Assembly: GCF_036311985.1 (NCBI RefSeq)
Contig: NZ_JAZDCJ010000007.1
Source of the DNA: JAZDCJ01 sp036311985
GTDB taxonomy: Bacteria > Actinomycetota > Actinomycetes > Actinomycetales > Micrococcaceae
Reading direction: 5' to 3' (one strand)
Length of the DNA stretch: 17,564 nucleotides
Shown here piece by piece: positions 7,311-15,857 of the stretch (position 1 is its first letter; every line of letters starts with the position of its first letter). The notes under the pieces were generated by a model that was not told the DNA's origin, searched no databases, and saw only the letters and a program-made list of their open reading frames with translations. A program made the position numbers and the translations under genes.

Positions 7311-8767
7311 CGGATCAGATTGCACAGGAGACCGCCGACCCCGGCGTGATCGCCGAGATCCTGGAGAAGAATCCGGAGCTCCACGGGATCGGCAACTACG
7401 AGTACGGGTGGTCGGACAAGAACGACGCCGGTGCCAACGCCCGCCGCGGCCTGAACGAAGAGGTCGTGCGGGACATCTCGTCGAAGAAGGACGAGCCCGA
7501 GTGGATGCTCGACCTCCGGCTCAAGGGCCTGAAGTACTTCGACCGCAAGCCGATGCCCACGTGGGGCGCGGACCTGAGCGGGATCGACTTCGACAACATC
7601 AAGTACTTCGTGCGTTCCACGGAGAAGCAGGCCACGAGCTGGGAGGACCTGCCCGAGGACATCAAGAACACCTACGACAAGCTGGGCATCCCCGAGGCGG
7701 AGAAGCAGCGCCTGGTCTCGGGTGTGGCCGCCCAGTACGAGTCCGAGGTGGTCTACCACCAGCTCCGCGAGGACCTCGAGAAGCAGGGCGTGATCTTCCT
7801 CGACACCGACACCGGTCTCAAGGAGCACGAGGACATCTTCAAGGAGTACTTCGGCTCGGTCATCCCGGTCGGCGACAACAAGTTCGCCTCGCTGAACACC
7901 TCCGTGTGGTCCGGCGGCTCGTTCGTCTACGTGCCCAAGGGCGTCCACGTCGAGATCCCGCTCCAGGCCTACTTCCGCATTAACACGGAGAACATGGGCC
8001 AGTTCGAGCGCACCCTCATCATCGCCGACGAGGGTTCCTACGTTCACTACATCGAGGGCTGCACGGCTCCGATCTACCAGTCTGACTCGCTGCACTCCGC
8101 GGTCGTGGAGATCATCGTCAAGAAGAACGCCCGCGTGCGCTACACGACCATCCAGAACTGGTCCAACAACGTCTACAACCTCGTCACCAAGCGCGCGGTG
8201 TGCGAGGAGGGCGCGACGATGGAGTGGATCGATGGAAACATCGGCTCCAAGGTCACCATGAAGTACCCGGCCGTCTACCTCGTCGGCGAGCACGCCAAGG
8301 GCGAGACGCTCTCCATCGCCTTCGCGGGCGAGGGCCAGCACCAGGACACCGGGTCCAAGATGGTCCACATCGCCCCGAACACGTCCTCCGCGATCGTCGC
8401 GAAGTCGGTCGCCCGCAACGGCGGACGCTCCGCCTACCGCGGCCTCGTGCAGGTGCGCGAGGGGGCCAAGGGCGTGAAGAACTCGGTCGTCTGCGACGCC
8501 CTGCTCGTGGACACCATCAGCCGCTCGGACACCTACCCCTACATCGACGTCCGCGAGGACGACGTGCAGATGGGCCACGAGGCCACCGTCTCGCGCGTCT
8601 CCGAGGAGCAGTTGTTCTACCTCATGTCCCGCGGGCTCGCTGAGGACGAGGCCATGGCCATGATCGTGCGCGGCTTCGTGGAGCCGATCGCCCGCGAGCT
8701 GCCGATGGAGTACGCCCTCGAGCTGAACCGCCTTATCGAACTGCAGATGGAAGGATCCGTCGGTTAA
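7307..8767 (+). CDS. sufB: Fe-S cluster assembly scaffold SufB
   Basis: This 486-residue subunit of the SufBC2D complex is the scaffold on which cytosolic Fe-S clusters are built. The beta-helix core is intact. The conserved cysteines are present: Cys252 in EGCTAPIYQSDSLHSAVVEI and Cys396 in NSVVCDALLVDTISRSDTYP, the latter equivalent to the sulfur- or cluster-binding cysteine of E. coli SufB. The C-terminal motif HEATVSRVSEEQLFYLMSRG is also complete. An AGGAGAGG ribosome site lies just before the ATG at 7307. The gene overlaps sufR by four bases and is followed two bases later by sufD. Confidence 0.98.
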   Translation: MTDQIAQETADPGVIAEILEKNPELHGIGNYEYGWSDKNDAGANARRGLNEEVVRDISSKKDEPEWMLDLRLKGLKYFDRKPMPTWGADLSGIDFDNIKYFVRSTEKQATSWEDLPEDIKNTYDKLGIPEAEKQRLVSGVAAQYESEVVYHQLREDLEKQGVIFLDTDTGLKEHEDIFKEYFGSVIPVGDNKFASLNTSVWSGGSFVYVPKGVHVEIPLQAYFRINTENMGQFERTLIIADEGSYVHYIEGCTAPIYQSDSLHSAVVEIIVKKNARVRYTTIQNWSNNVYNLVTKRAVCEEGATMEWIDGNIGSKVTMKYPAVYLVGEHAKGETLSIAFAGEGQHQDTGSKMVHIAPNTSSAIVAKSVARNGGRSAYRGLVQVREGAKGVKNSVVCDALLVDTISRSDTYPYIDVREDDVQMGHEATVSRVSEEQLFYLMSRGLAEDEAMAMIVRGFVEPIARELPMEYALELNRLIELQMEGSVG

Positions 8768-8769
8768 CC

Positions 8770-10026
8770 ATGACTGAAACCGCAACCACCACCGAGAAGG
8801 CGCGCATCGGGGCCCCGTCGATCGACGGCATGACCGAGGAAGGCGAGGTCCTGGTCGCCGATAAGGTCGTCGGAGCCCACTCCCACGGCGGCGGCAGCGA
8901 GACGCAGATCATGCACTCGCGCGCCGAGCGTCCCACGAGCCACGACGTCGCCGACTTCGCCGTGCCGAACGGCCGCGAAGAGGAATGGCGCTTCAGCCCC
9001 GTCAAGGCCCTGCGCGGCCTGTTCGCCGACGACGCGGGCGAGGCCGGCGCCGTCGAGCTCTCCGTCACGGCCCCCGAAGGCGCCGTCAGCGGCGTCCTGC
9101 GCGCCGGCGAGGCACCGCGCGGCACCGTCCTGGTGCCGGCCGACCGCGCCGCCGTCGTCGCCTCCGCCAACGCCGCCGAGGCCGTCCACGTCCGGATCCC
9201 CGCCGGCTCCGCACCCGAGGGGCCCGTCGTGGTCGACATCGCCGGGCGCGCCGGCGGCAGCCGTGCCAACTCCCACCTCGTGATCGAGGCGGAGGAGGAC
9301 TCCCGTGCCGTCGTCGTCATCGAGCACACGGGCGCGGCCGACTTCAACGGCAACGTCGAGATCCTCGTGGGCGACCGCGCCGAGCTGGTCGTCGTGACCG
9401 TGCAGCGCTGGGACGACGAGGCCGTCCACACCGGGCAGCACGACGCCGTCGTGGGCCACGGGGCGTCCTTCAAGCACATCGCGGTCACGTTCGGCGGGCG
9501 GATCGTGCGCCTGAACGCCAACGTGCGCTTCGCCGGCGAGCAGGCGACGGCCGATCTGTTCGGCATGTACTTCGCCGACGCCGGCCAGCACCTCGAGCAC
9601 CGTTCCTTCGTGGACCACAACACCCCGCGCAACACGTCCAACGTGCTCTACAAGGGCGCGCTGCAGGGCGCGGGGGCCCGGACCGTGTGGGTCGGCGACG
9701 TCCTGATCCGCAAGGAGGCCGTCGGCACCGATTCCTACGAGGCCAACCGCAACCTGGTCCTCACCGACGGCGCGCGCGCCGACTCGGTGCCGAACCTGGA
9801 GATCGAGACGGGCCTCATCGAGGGCGCGGGCCACGCATCGACGACGGGCCGCTTCGACGACGAGCACCTCTTCTACCTCATGGCCCGCGGCATCGACGAG
9901 AAGACCGCCCGCCGGCTCGTGGTGCGCGGCTTCCTCAACGAGATCGTCCAGCAGATCCCCTCCGAGGAGCTGCAGGCCCGCCTCACCGACGACATCGAGG
10001 CCGAGCTCGCGGCCTCCGCCAACTGA
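8770..10026 (+). CDS. sufD: Fe-S cluster assembly protein SufD
   Basis: This 418-residue paralogue of SufB forms the SufB-SufD heterodimer and helps iron entry during cluster assembly. Landmarks are VPNGREEEWRFSPVKALRGL near residue 70, the long beta-helix core, and the C-terminal GAGHASTTGRFDDEHLFYLM with His355, matching the functionally important histidine of E. coli SufD. The first 60 residues (with HSHGGG) are a low-conservation extension that I associate with Micrococcaceae. The ATG lies two bases after the sufB stop, with its ribosome site (GGAAGGA) inside the sufB end. No Rieske-type ferredoxin gene sits between sufD and sufC, although I recall one there in several Arthrobacter relatives. 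Confidence 0.96.
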   Translation: MTETATTTEKARIGAPSIDGMTEEGEVLVADKVVGAHSHGGGSETQIMHSRAERPTSHDVADFAVPNGREEEWRFSPVKALRGLFADDAGEAGAVELSVTAPEGAVSGVLRAGEAPRGTVLVPADRAAVVASANAAEAVHVRIPAGSAPEGPVVVDIAGRAGGSRANSHLVIEAEEDSRAVVVIEHTGAADFNGNVEILVGDRAELVVVTVQRWDDEAVHTGQHDAVVGHGASFKHIAVTFGGRIVRLNANVRFAGEQATADLFGMYFADAGQHLEHRSFVDHNTPRNTSNVLYKGALQGAGARTVWVGDVLIRKEAVGTDSYEANRNLVLTDGARADSVPNLEIETGLIEGAGHASTTGRFDDEHLFYLMARGIDEKTARRLVVRGFLNEIVQQIPSEELQARLTDDIEAELAASAN

Positions 10027-10050
10027 CTTCACGGTTCGAAAGGAACACCA

Positions 10051-10809
10051 TTGTCTACCCTGGAAATCAAGGACCTGCACGTCTCCATCGAGACCGAGCA
10101 GGGCGAGAAGGAAATCCTCAAGGGCGTCTCCCTGGTCATCAACACCGGTGAGACCCACGCCATCATGGGACCGAACGGCTCCGGCAAGTCGACCCTGGCC
10201 GCCACGATCGCCGGGCACCCGCGGTACACCGTGACGTCCGGCAGCATCACGCTGGACGGCGAGGACGTCCTGGAGATGAGCGTCGACGAGCGCGCCCGCG
10301 CCGGCCTCTTCCTGGCGATGCAGTATCCGGTCGAGGTGCCCGGCGTGACCATGACGAACTTCCTGCGCACCGCGAAGACCGCGATCGACGGCGAGGCCCC
10401 GAGCCTGCGCCACTGGACCAAGGACGTCAAGGCGGCCATGGCCCACCTGAAGATCGACGCCGACTTCGCCAACCGCAACGTCAACGAGGGATTCTCCGGC
10501 GGCGAGAAGAAGCGCGTCGAGATCCTCCAGCTCGAGCTCTTCAAGCCGAAGTTCGCCGTGCTGGACGAGACCGATTCGGGCCTGGACGTCGACGCCCTCA
10601 AGGTCGTCTCCGAGGGCGTGAACCGCGCGCAGCAGGAGAACGAGATGGGCACCCTGCTGATCACCCACTACACGCGGATCCTGCGCTACATCAAGCCGGA
10701 CCACGTGCACGTGTTCGTGGACGGCCGGATCGCCGAGCAGGGCGGGCCCGAGCTCGCCGACCGCCTCGAGGAAGAGGGCTACGACCGCTTCCTCGCCGTC
10801 GGGGCCTGA
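10051..10809 (+). CDS. sufC: Fe-S cluster assembly ATPase SufC
   Basis: This 252-residue ABC-type ATPase drives the conformational cycle of the SufBC2D complex; it is cytosolic and not a transporter. It shows Walker A GPNGSGKS (40-47, Lys46), signature FSGGEKKR, Walker B with Asp172-Glu173 in the SufC-specific LDETDSGLD, and switch histidine in LITHYTRIL. The start is a TTG at 10051, supported by AAAGGAA about six bases upstream and by the standard N-terminus STLEIKDLHVS. It follows sufD by 24 bases and precedes sufT by four, leaving no room for sufS or sufU. Confidence 0.98.
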   Translation: MSTLEIKDLHVSIETEQGEKEILKGVSLVINTGETHAIMGPNGSGKSTLAATIAGHPRYTVTSGSITLDGEDVLEMSVDERARAGLFLAMQYPVEVPGVTMTNFLRTAKTAIDGEAPSLRHWTKDVKAAMAHLKIDADFANRNVNEGFSGGEKKRVEILQLELFKPKFAVLDETDSGLDVDALKVVSEGVNRAQQENEMGTLLITHYTRILRYIKPDHVHVFVDGRIAEQGGPELADRLEEEGYDRFLAVGA

Positions 10810-10813
10810 TCCG

Positions 10814-11158
10814 ATGACCGCGGACAGCGACCAGGTGCAGGGCTCGGCGCAGACGCCGCTCGAGGACGTCGAGGAGGCGCTCAAGGACGTCATCGACCCC
10901 GAGCTGGGCGTGAACGTCGTCGACCTCGGCCTGCTGTACGGGCTCAAGTACGCCGAGGACGGCGCGCTGCTGATCGACATGACGCTCACGACGGCGGCGT
11001 GCCCGCTGACGGACGTGCTCGAGGAGCAGGTCGCCAGCGCGCTCGACAACGTCGTGGACGAGCACCGGCTGAACTGGGTCTGGATGCCGCCGTGGGGGCC
11101 CGAGCGGATCACCGACGACGGACGCGACCAGATGCGGGCCCTCGGCTTCAACATCTAG
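10814..11158 (+). CDS. sufT: SufT-like Fe-S maturation factor (DUF59/MIP18)
   Basis: This 114-residue protein of the MIP18/DUF59 family is an auxiliary factor that helps mature or deliver Fe-S clusters to target proteins. The family core is clear: DVIDPELGVNVVDLGLLYGL, then MTLTTAACPLTDVLEEQV with the single conserved cysteine, and the ending WMPPWGPERITDDG. It is the last gene of the suf operon, starting four bases after sufC and ending about 50 bases before a strong hairpin. The SufT name rests on this context and on the same position in mycobacterial suf operons. Confidence 0.93.
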   Translation: MTADSDQVQGSAQTPLEDVEEALKDVIDPELGVNVVDLGLLYGLKYAEDGALLIDMTLTTAACPLTDVLEEQVASALDNVVDEHRLNWVWMPPWGPERITDDGRDQMRALGFNI

Positions 11159-11207
11159 GGTCCGGACGTCCCGCGTGGCCCTTGGCAGGGCCCGTTGCGG
11201 CGCCGGC

Positions 11208-11247
11208 CGCGAACACCCCTCCGCCGCACGGCGGAGGGGTGTTCGCG
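11208..11247. terminator. Suf operon terminator, 18-bp perfect stem
   Basis: The arms 11208-11225 (CGCGAACACCCCTCCGCC) and 11230-11247 are exact reverse complements around a GCAC loop. The hairpin lies 50 bp after sufT and 18 bp beyond the stop of the convergent peptidase gene, so it probably terminates both. There is no long T run, as is usual in high-G+C actinobacteria. Confidence 0.88.
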
Positions 11248-11265
11248 TTCCGCGCGGCGGGGACC

Positions 11266-12180
11266 TCAGGCGCCCGGGGCGTCGAGGTCCGCGGCGTCGA
11301 GGGTGTTGCACTGGTTGATGTCCCCCGTGCGGTAGCCCTGCAGGAACCACGCCTGCCGTTGGGCGCTCGAGCCGTGGGTCCAGCCCTCGGGGTTCACGCG
11401 GCCGGTCGCCGCCTCCTGGATGCGGTCGTCTCCGACGGCGGACGCCGCCGAGAGCGCGGAGCGGAGGTCGGCCTCGGTGAAGGGCTCGAGGAACAGCTCA
11501 CCGTCCTCGTTGGCGGTCTGCGAGGCGTGCGCGGCCCAGAGCCCGGCGAAGCAGTCCGCCTGGAGCTCGACCCGGACGGGCCCCGACTCGGGTCCCGTGC
11601 CGCCCTCCTGCGAGTGGCGGAGCGTGCCGATGTGGTTCTGCACGTGGTGGCCGTACTCGTGCGCCACGACGTACTCCTCGGCGAGGGCGCCGCCGTCGGC
11701 GCCGAAGCGCGTCGAGAGCTCGGAGAAGAAGCCCGTGTCGAAGTAGGCGACCTGGTCCGCGGGGCAGTAGAACGGTCCGACGGCGCTCGTGGCCCGTCCG
11801 CAGCGCGTGTCCACGACGTCGGCGAAGATCTCCACGCCGGGCAGCTCGAGCTCCTCGCCGTAGCGCCGCAGGTAGGGGACCCAGAACGCGTCCAGGCTCT
11901 GCGTCGTGGCGACGATCCGGCAATCGGCGCGGGCATCGGCGTCGGAGCCCGTGCGGCATTGGTCCACGAGCCTTTCGCCATCCTGCGCCTGGCCCTGCTG
12001 CGGCGGGGCGTCGCCCCCGAGCCCGAGCTGGTCGAGGAACGCCGGATCGACGTTGAACAGGGCCGCGATCAGGAGGACCAGCAGTCCGCCGCCGCCCACG
12101 GCCACCTTGGTCCCGGTCCGGCGGCCCCGCGTGTCGCGGACCCGGCTGGAGTCGATCCGCGTGTCGTCGTTGAAGCTCAT
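11266..12180 (-). CDS. Membrane-anchored neutral zinc metallopeptidase (YpfJ-like)
   Basis: This 304-residue protein belongs to the putative neutral zinc metallopeptidase family (YpfJ/Zn_peptidase). A charged cytosolic N-terminus of about 23 residues is followed by one membrane helix (about 26-43, VAVGGGGLLVLLIAALF) and a large outer domain. The zinc motif HEYGH is at 174-178, inside AHEYGHHVQNHIG, with the downstream family segment ELQADCFAGLWAAHA that supplies a further ligand region. Cysteines in the outer domain may form disulfides. Substrates of the family are poorly known. The ATG at 12180 has no ribosome site, but TATCCT ends six bases upstream, suggesting a leaderless mRNA. It is convergent with sufT and divergent from the ABC-F gene. 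Confidence 0.92.
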   Translation of the reverse strand: MSFNDDTRIDSSRVRDTRGRRTGTKVAVGGGGLLVLLIAALFNVDPAFLDQLGLGGDAPPQQGQAQDGERLVDQCRTGSDADARADCRIVATTQSLDAFWVPYLRRYGEELELPGVEIFADVVDTRCGRATSAVGPFYCPADQVAYFDTGFFSELSTRFGADGGALAEEYVVAHEYGHHVQNHIGTLRHSQEGGTGPESGPVRVELQADCFAGLWAAHASQTANEDGELFLEPFTEADLRSALSAASAVGDDRIQEAATGRVNPEGWTHGSSAQRQAWFLQGYRTGDINQCNTLDAADLDAPGA

Positions 12181-12186
12181 GGAGCG

Positions 12187-12192
12187 AGGATA
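12187..12192 (-). promoter_or_regulatory. -10 element (TATCCT) of leaderless peptidase gene
   Basis: Read on the minus strand, TATCCT is followed by six bases and then the ATG of the peptidase. The spacing is identical to that of the ABC operon promoter in this window. No ribosome site precedes the ATG. Confidence 0.55.
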
Positions 12193-12283
12193 CTCCCGGA
12201 CGCCACGGCCCGGTGACGTGGCCGCGGCCGCGGCGGCCCGGTGCTGTGGCCCCGCTCACGGCGGACGGGTCCCGCGGCGCCTG

Positions 12284-12306
12284 TAGAATGGACAGTTGCG
12301 CTGTCC
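12284..12306 (+). promoter_or_regulatory. ABC-F promoter -10 with inverted repeat at start site
   Basis: TAGAAT (12284-12289) is a good actinobacterial -10 and predicts a start near 12296. The exact 6-bp inverted repeat GGACAG (12290-12295) and CTGTCC (12301-12306) around TTGCG straddles that start. It could be an operator or a 5'-end hairpin of the roughly 39-nt leader. No clear -35 is visible. Confidence 0.5.
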
Positions 12307-12334
12307 GCGCCTTCAACCCTGGAAGGGGCCGCTT

Positions 12335-13947
<1,613 letters not shown>

Positions 13948-14046
13948 CCACTCCGGCCGGATCGGGCCCGTTCCGCCCGGTTCCGGTCCGGGCCGTGCCG
14001 GGCAGGTCCAGCCCCGGGCCGCAGGGCCGGCGCCGGCCGCGCGCCG

Positions 14047-14937
14047 CTAGCGTCCCCGGGACTCGAGGGCGTCGAGGTACGCGTCCTCGAGCTCCTCGTC
14101 CGTCGGGGCGCCGTCGCGCCGGCGTCGCACCTTGGCCCGCGGGGCCCGGTACGCCGAGTGCATGACCTCGAGCCCCGCCGCCTCGGCCTCCTCGGCGGCC
14201 TCCCGGTCCTCGCGGTTGATGCGGGCCTGCTGCCGGGCGGCCCAGCCGAGGGCCACGAAGCCGAGGACGCCGAAGGCGAACCACTGCAGCGAGTAGGACA
14301 AGTGGTTGCCCTCGTCGAGCTCCGGCCGGGCGATCGGCTCGGGCGACGCGGCGGGGGCGGGCGACTCCGCGGCCATGAGGCCGTAGGCCCCGGGCTTGAC
14401 CGGGTAGCCGAGGATCTGTCCGATGCGCGGCAGCTCGATCGAGGCGACCTGGCCCTCGGGCGCCTCACGGCCCAGTGACGGCTCGCCGATCCGCATCCGG
14501 ACGACGATCTCCACCTCGCCTTCGGGGGGAGCGGGCACGGCATCGGGCCGCCCGGGGTTCTCGTTGCCGATCGGCAGCCAGCCGCGGTCGACGACGACGA
14601 CATCGCCGTCGACGGTACGGAACGGGACGAGGACCTCGTAACCCGGCGCGCCGTTGCGCGGCCGGTTGCGCACGATCAGCGTGTCCTCGGCGAGGTAGCT
14701 GCCGCGCATCTGGACGGGACGCCACTCGCCGTCCTGGGCGAGGGAGTCGAAGTCGTCCGCCAACGTGGCGTAGGGGGCCGGCGCGGCGTCGTAGTTCTCG
14801 GCGACGATCCGGTTGCCGGCCCGCGCCTCGTCGAGCCGGTTCATCTGCCACTGGCCGAGCCCGGCGCAGGCGGCGGCGAAGACGCAGACCATCAGGAGCC
14901 AGCCGAACCAGCGGGTGCTGGCGAGGAAGCGGTACAC
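14047..14937 (-). CDS. SURF1 family cytochrome oxidase assembly protein
   Basis: This 296-residue membrane protein belongs to the SURF1 family, which helps insert heme A into subunit I of cytochrome c oxidase. It has the family plan: an N-terminal helix (about 9-27) followed by LGQWQMNRLDEA, a large outer domain with RNRPRNGAPGYEVLVPF and VDRGWLPIG, and a second helix after GNHLSYSLQWFAFGVLG. A charged cytosolic tail of about 60 residues is longer than in bacterial minimal forms. The start is GTG at 14937, with GGAGG eight bases upstream. It lies three bases after the 82-residue gene in a three-gene minus-strand operon and works in the same pathway as CtaB and CtaA. The 99-bp gap to the convergent ABC-F gene holds only weak G+C-rich hairpins. 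Confidence 0.93.
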   Translation of the reverse strand: MYRFLASTRWFGWLLMVCVFAAACAGLGQWQMNRLDEARAGNRIVAENYDAAPAPYATLADDFDSLAQDGEWRPVQMRGSYLAEDTLIVRNRPRNGAPGYEVLVPFRTVDGDVVVVDRGWLPIGNENPGRPDAVPAPPEGEVEIVVRMRIGEPSLGREAPEGQVASIELPRIGQILGYPVKPGAYGLMAAESPAPAASPEPIARPELDEGNHLSYSLQWFAFGVLGFVALGWAARQQARINREDREAAEEAEAAGLEVMHSAYRAPRAKVRRRRDGAPTDEELEDAYLDALESRGR

Positions 14938-14940
14938 GGT

Positions 14941-15189
14941 TCAGGCCTCCCGGGGCGGGTCGTCGAGGTCGAAGGGCAGGGTCTGCTTCAGGAGGCCCCG
15001 CGTGGCGAGGTAGTCCTCGAGCCAGCCGCGGTGCCCCTCGCACGCGAGCCAGACCTTGCGCCGTTCGGGGGAGTGCAGCCGCGGGTTGTTCCAGAGCAGG
15101 CTCCAGGCCGCGTCGTCGCGGCAGCCCTTGCGCGAACAGCGCGGCACGGAGGGTCCCTCGGCTCCGGCGAGCTGGTCGAAGAGGCTCAT
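14941..15189 (-). CDS. Small conserved Cys/His protein, possible zinc binder
   Basis: This 82-residue soluble protein has no function I can assign. Cys18, Cys23, Cys50 and His53 form C-x4-C-x26-C-x2-H, a plausible single zinc site. Between them is a Trp-rich segment AAWSLLWNNPRLHSPERRKV and then WLACEGHRGWLEDYLATRG. I recall similar small proteins beside SURF1 in other actinobacteria, sometimes with an unsupported acetone carboxylase label, which this sequence does not justify. The ATG overlaps the preceding stop as ATGA, and SURF1 starts three bases after its stop, so all three genes are probably co-translated. A role in oxidase assembly is inference from context. Confidence 0.85.
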   Translation of the reverse strand: MSLFDQLAGAEGPSVPRCSRKGCRDDAAWSLLWNNPRLHSPERRKVWLACEGHRGWLEDYLATRGLLKQTLPFDLDDPPREA

Positions 15190-15716
15190 GCGGCCCCGTC
15201 CGCCGGGCGCGCGCGGGGCGGGTCCTCGGCGAGCTCCCCTTCGAGGACGACGCCGGGGCCGTCGCCTTCCCCGGCCGCGCCGCCGCCGGGGGTGCCGGGG
15301 TCCCCGGATCCCGGACGGGGCGTCCCGTCCGCTCCGTCGTTTTCCGGCGTGGCACCCGGGGCGCCGCCGTGTGCTTGGCCGGGCCCCGGCGTCGTGCTCC
15401 CCGGCCCGAGGGCGGTCAGGGGAGCGGAGTCGAGCAGTACGGTGCTGGCCGGCTGACGCGAGCGGTCGGTGCCGCCGTTGGCGATCACGACGGCGAACCA
15501 GGGCAGGAAGATCGCGCCCGCGAGGAAGGCCCACTGCAGCCAGCCGTGGGTGAAGAAGGCCGCGATGAAGCAGGCCAGGCGGATGCCCATCGACACCGAG
15601 TACTTGACCATGCGCGCGTGCATCTCCTCCGAGTGCGACGCCGTCGCATCGGTGATGTTGTGTACGGGCGCACCCGCATCGGGGCGGCGGTGGCCGTGGT
15701 TCGCAGGCTGGGTCAT
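15186..15716 (-). CDS. DUF3099 family membrane protein
   Basis: This 176-residue protein matches the actinobacterial DUF3099 pattern: VHNITDATASHSEEMHARM, then KYSVSMGIRLACF. Two adjacent membrane helices follow (about 43-58 and 62-80). The remaining 95 residues are rich in Pro, Gly, Ala and acidic residues and look disordered, which makes the protein longer than the membrane core alone needs. The function of the family is unknown. The ATG at 15716 has a GGAAG ribosome site close upstream. It is the first gene of the operon with the Cys/His protein and SURF1, and is divergent from fabG. Confidence 0.87.
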   Translation of the reverse strand: MTQPANHGHRRPDAGAPVHNITDATASHSEEMHARMVKYSVSMGIRLACFIAAFFTHGWLQWAFLAGAIFLPWFAVVIANGGTDRSRQPASTVLLDSAPLTALGPGSTTPGPGQAHGGAPGATPENDGADGTPRPGSGDPGTPGGGAAGEGDGPGVVLEGELAEDPPRARPADGAA

Positions 15717-15740
15717 GGATCTTCCGAATCGGGGGCTTCC

Positions 15741-15746
15741 ATTGTC
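15741..15746 (-). promoter_or_regulatory. Possible -10 (GACAAT) of DUF3099-SURF1 operon
   Basis: Read on the minus strand, GACAAT lies 24 bases before the DUF3099 start codon, in the only AT-richer patch of this gap. It would leave a short leader that includes the ribosome site. The match is modest and no -35 is evident. Confidence 0.3.
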
Positions 15747-15811
15747 TCACTCCGGCGGCCGTCGGGGCCAAACGCGCGGCGCGCGGGCGGCGGCGGGCGG
15801 CGCGCCGGCGA

Positions 15812-15817
15812 TAGGAT
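15812..15817 (+). promoter_or_regulatory. Probable fabG -10 element (TAGGAT)
   Basis: TAGGAT fits the TANNNT actinobacterial -10 and stands out in an almost purely G+C stretch. A start near 15824 would give a leader of about 34 nt carrying the GGAGG ribosome site of fabG. Confidence 0.5.
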
Positions 15818-15857
15818 GACCCGGAACCCGATCCAGCCCCACCCCACGGAGGAACAC

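Noticed and set aside
7253..8785. A 510-codon minus-strand open frame opposite sufB
   Set aside because: Its borders follow sufB, its composition is Leu/Val/Asp/Gly-biased and it has no recognisable domain. SufB on the plus strand is unambiguous.
8764..11154. A 796-codon minus-strand open frame opposite sufD, sufC and sufT
   Set aside because: It is a shadow frame covering three well-supported genes, with repetitive Val/Asp/Gly/Leu composition.
12296..12334. ATG at 12296 as the ABC-F start
   Set aside because: It coincides with the predicted transcription start and lacks a ribosome site. GTG at 12335 has GGAAGGGG six bases upstream and gives the usual N-terminus.
13948..14046. A terminator between the ABC-F and SURF1 genes
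   Set aside because: Only short G+C stems are present (for example a 6-bp stem at 13975-13993), no better than expected in such composition, and without a T run.
14475..15857. A long N-terminal extension of the fabG frame
   Set aside because: The upstream part is Arg/Gly-rich and antisense to the SURF1 operon. The ATG at 15858 has a GGAGG site and gives standard FabG length.
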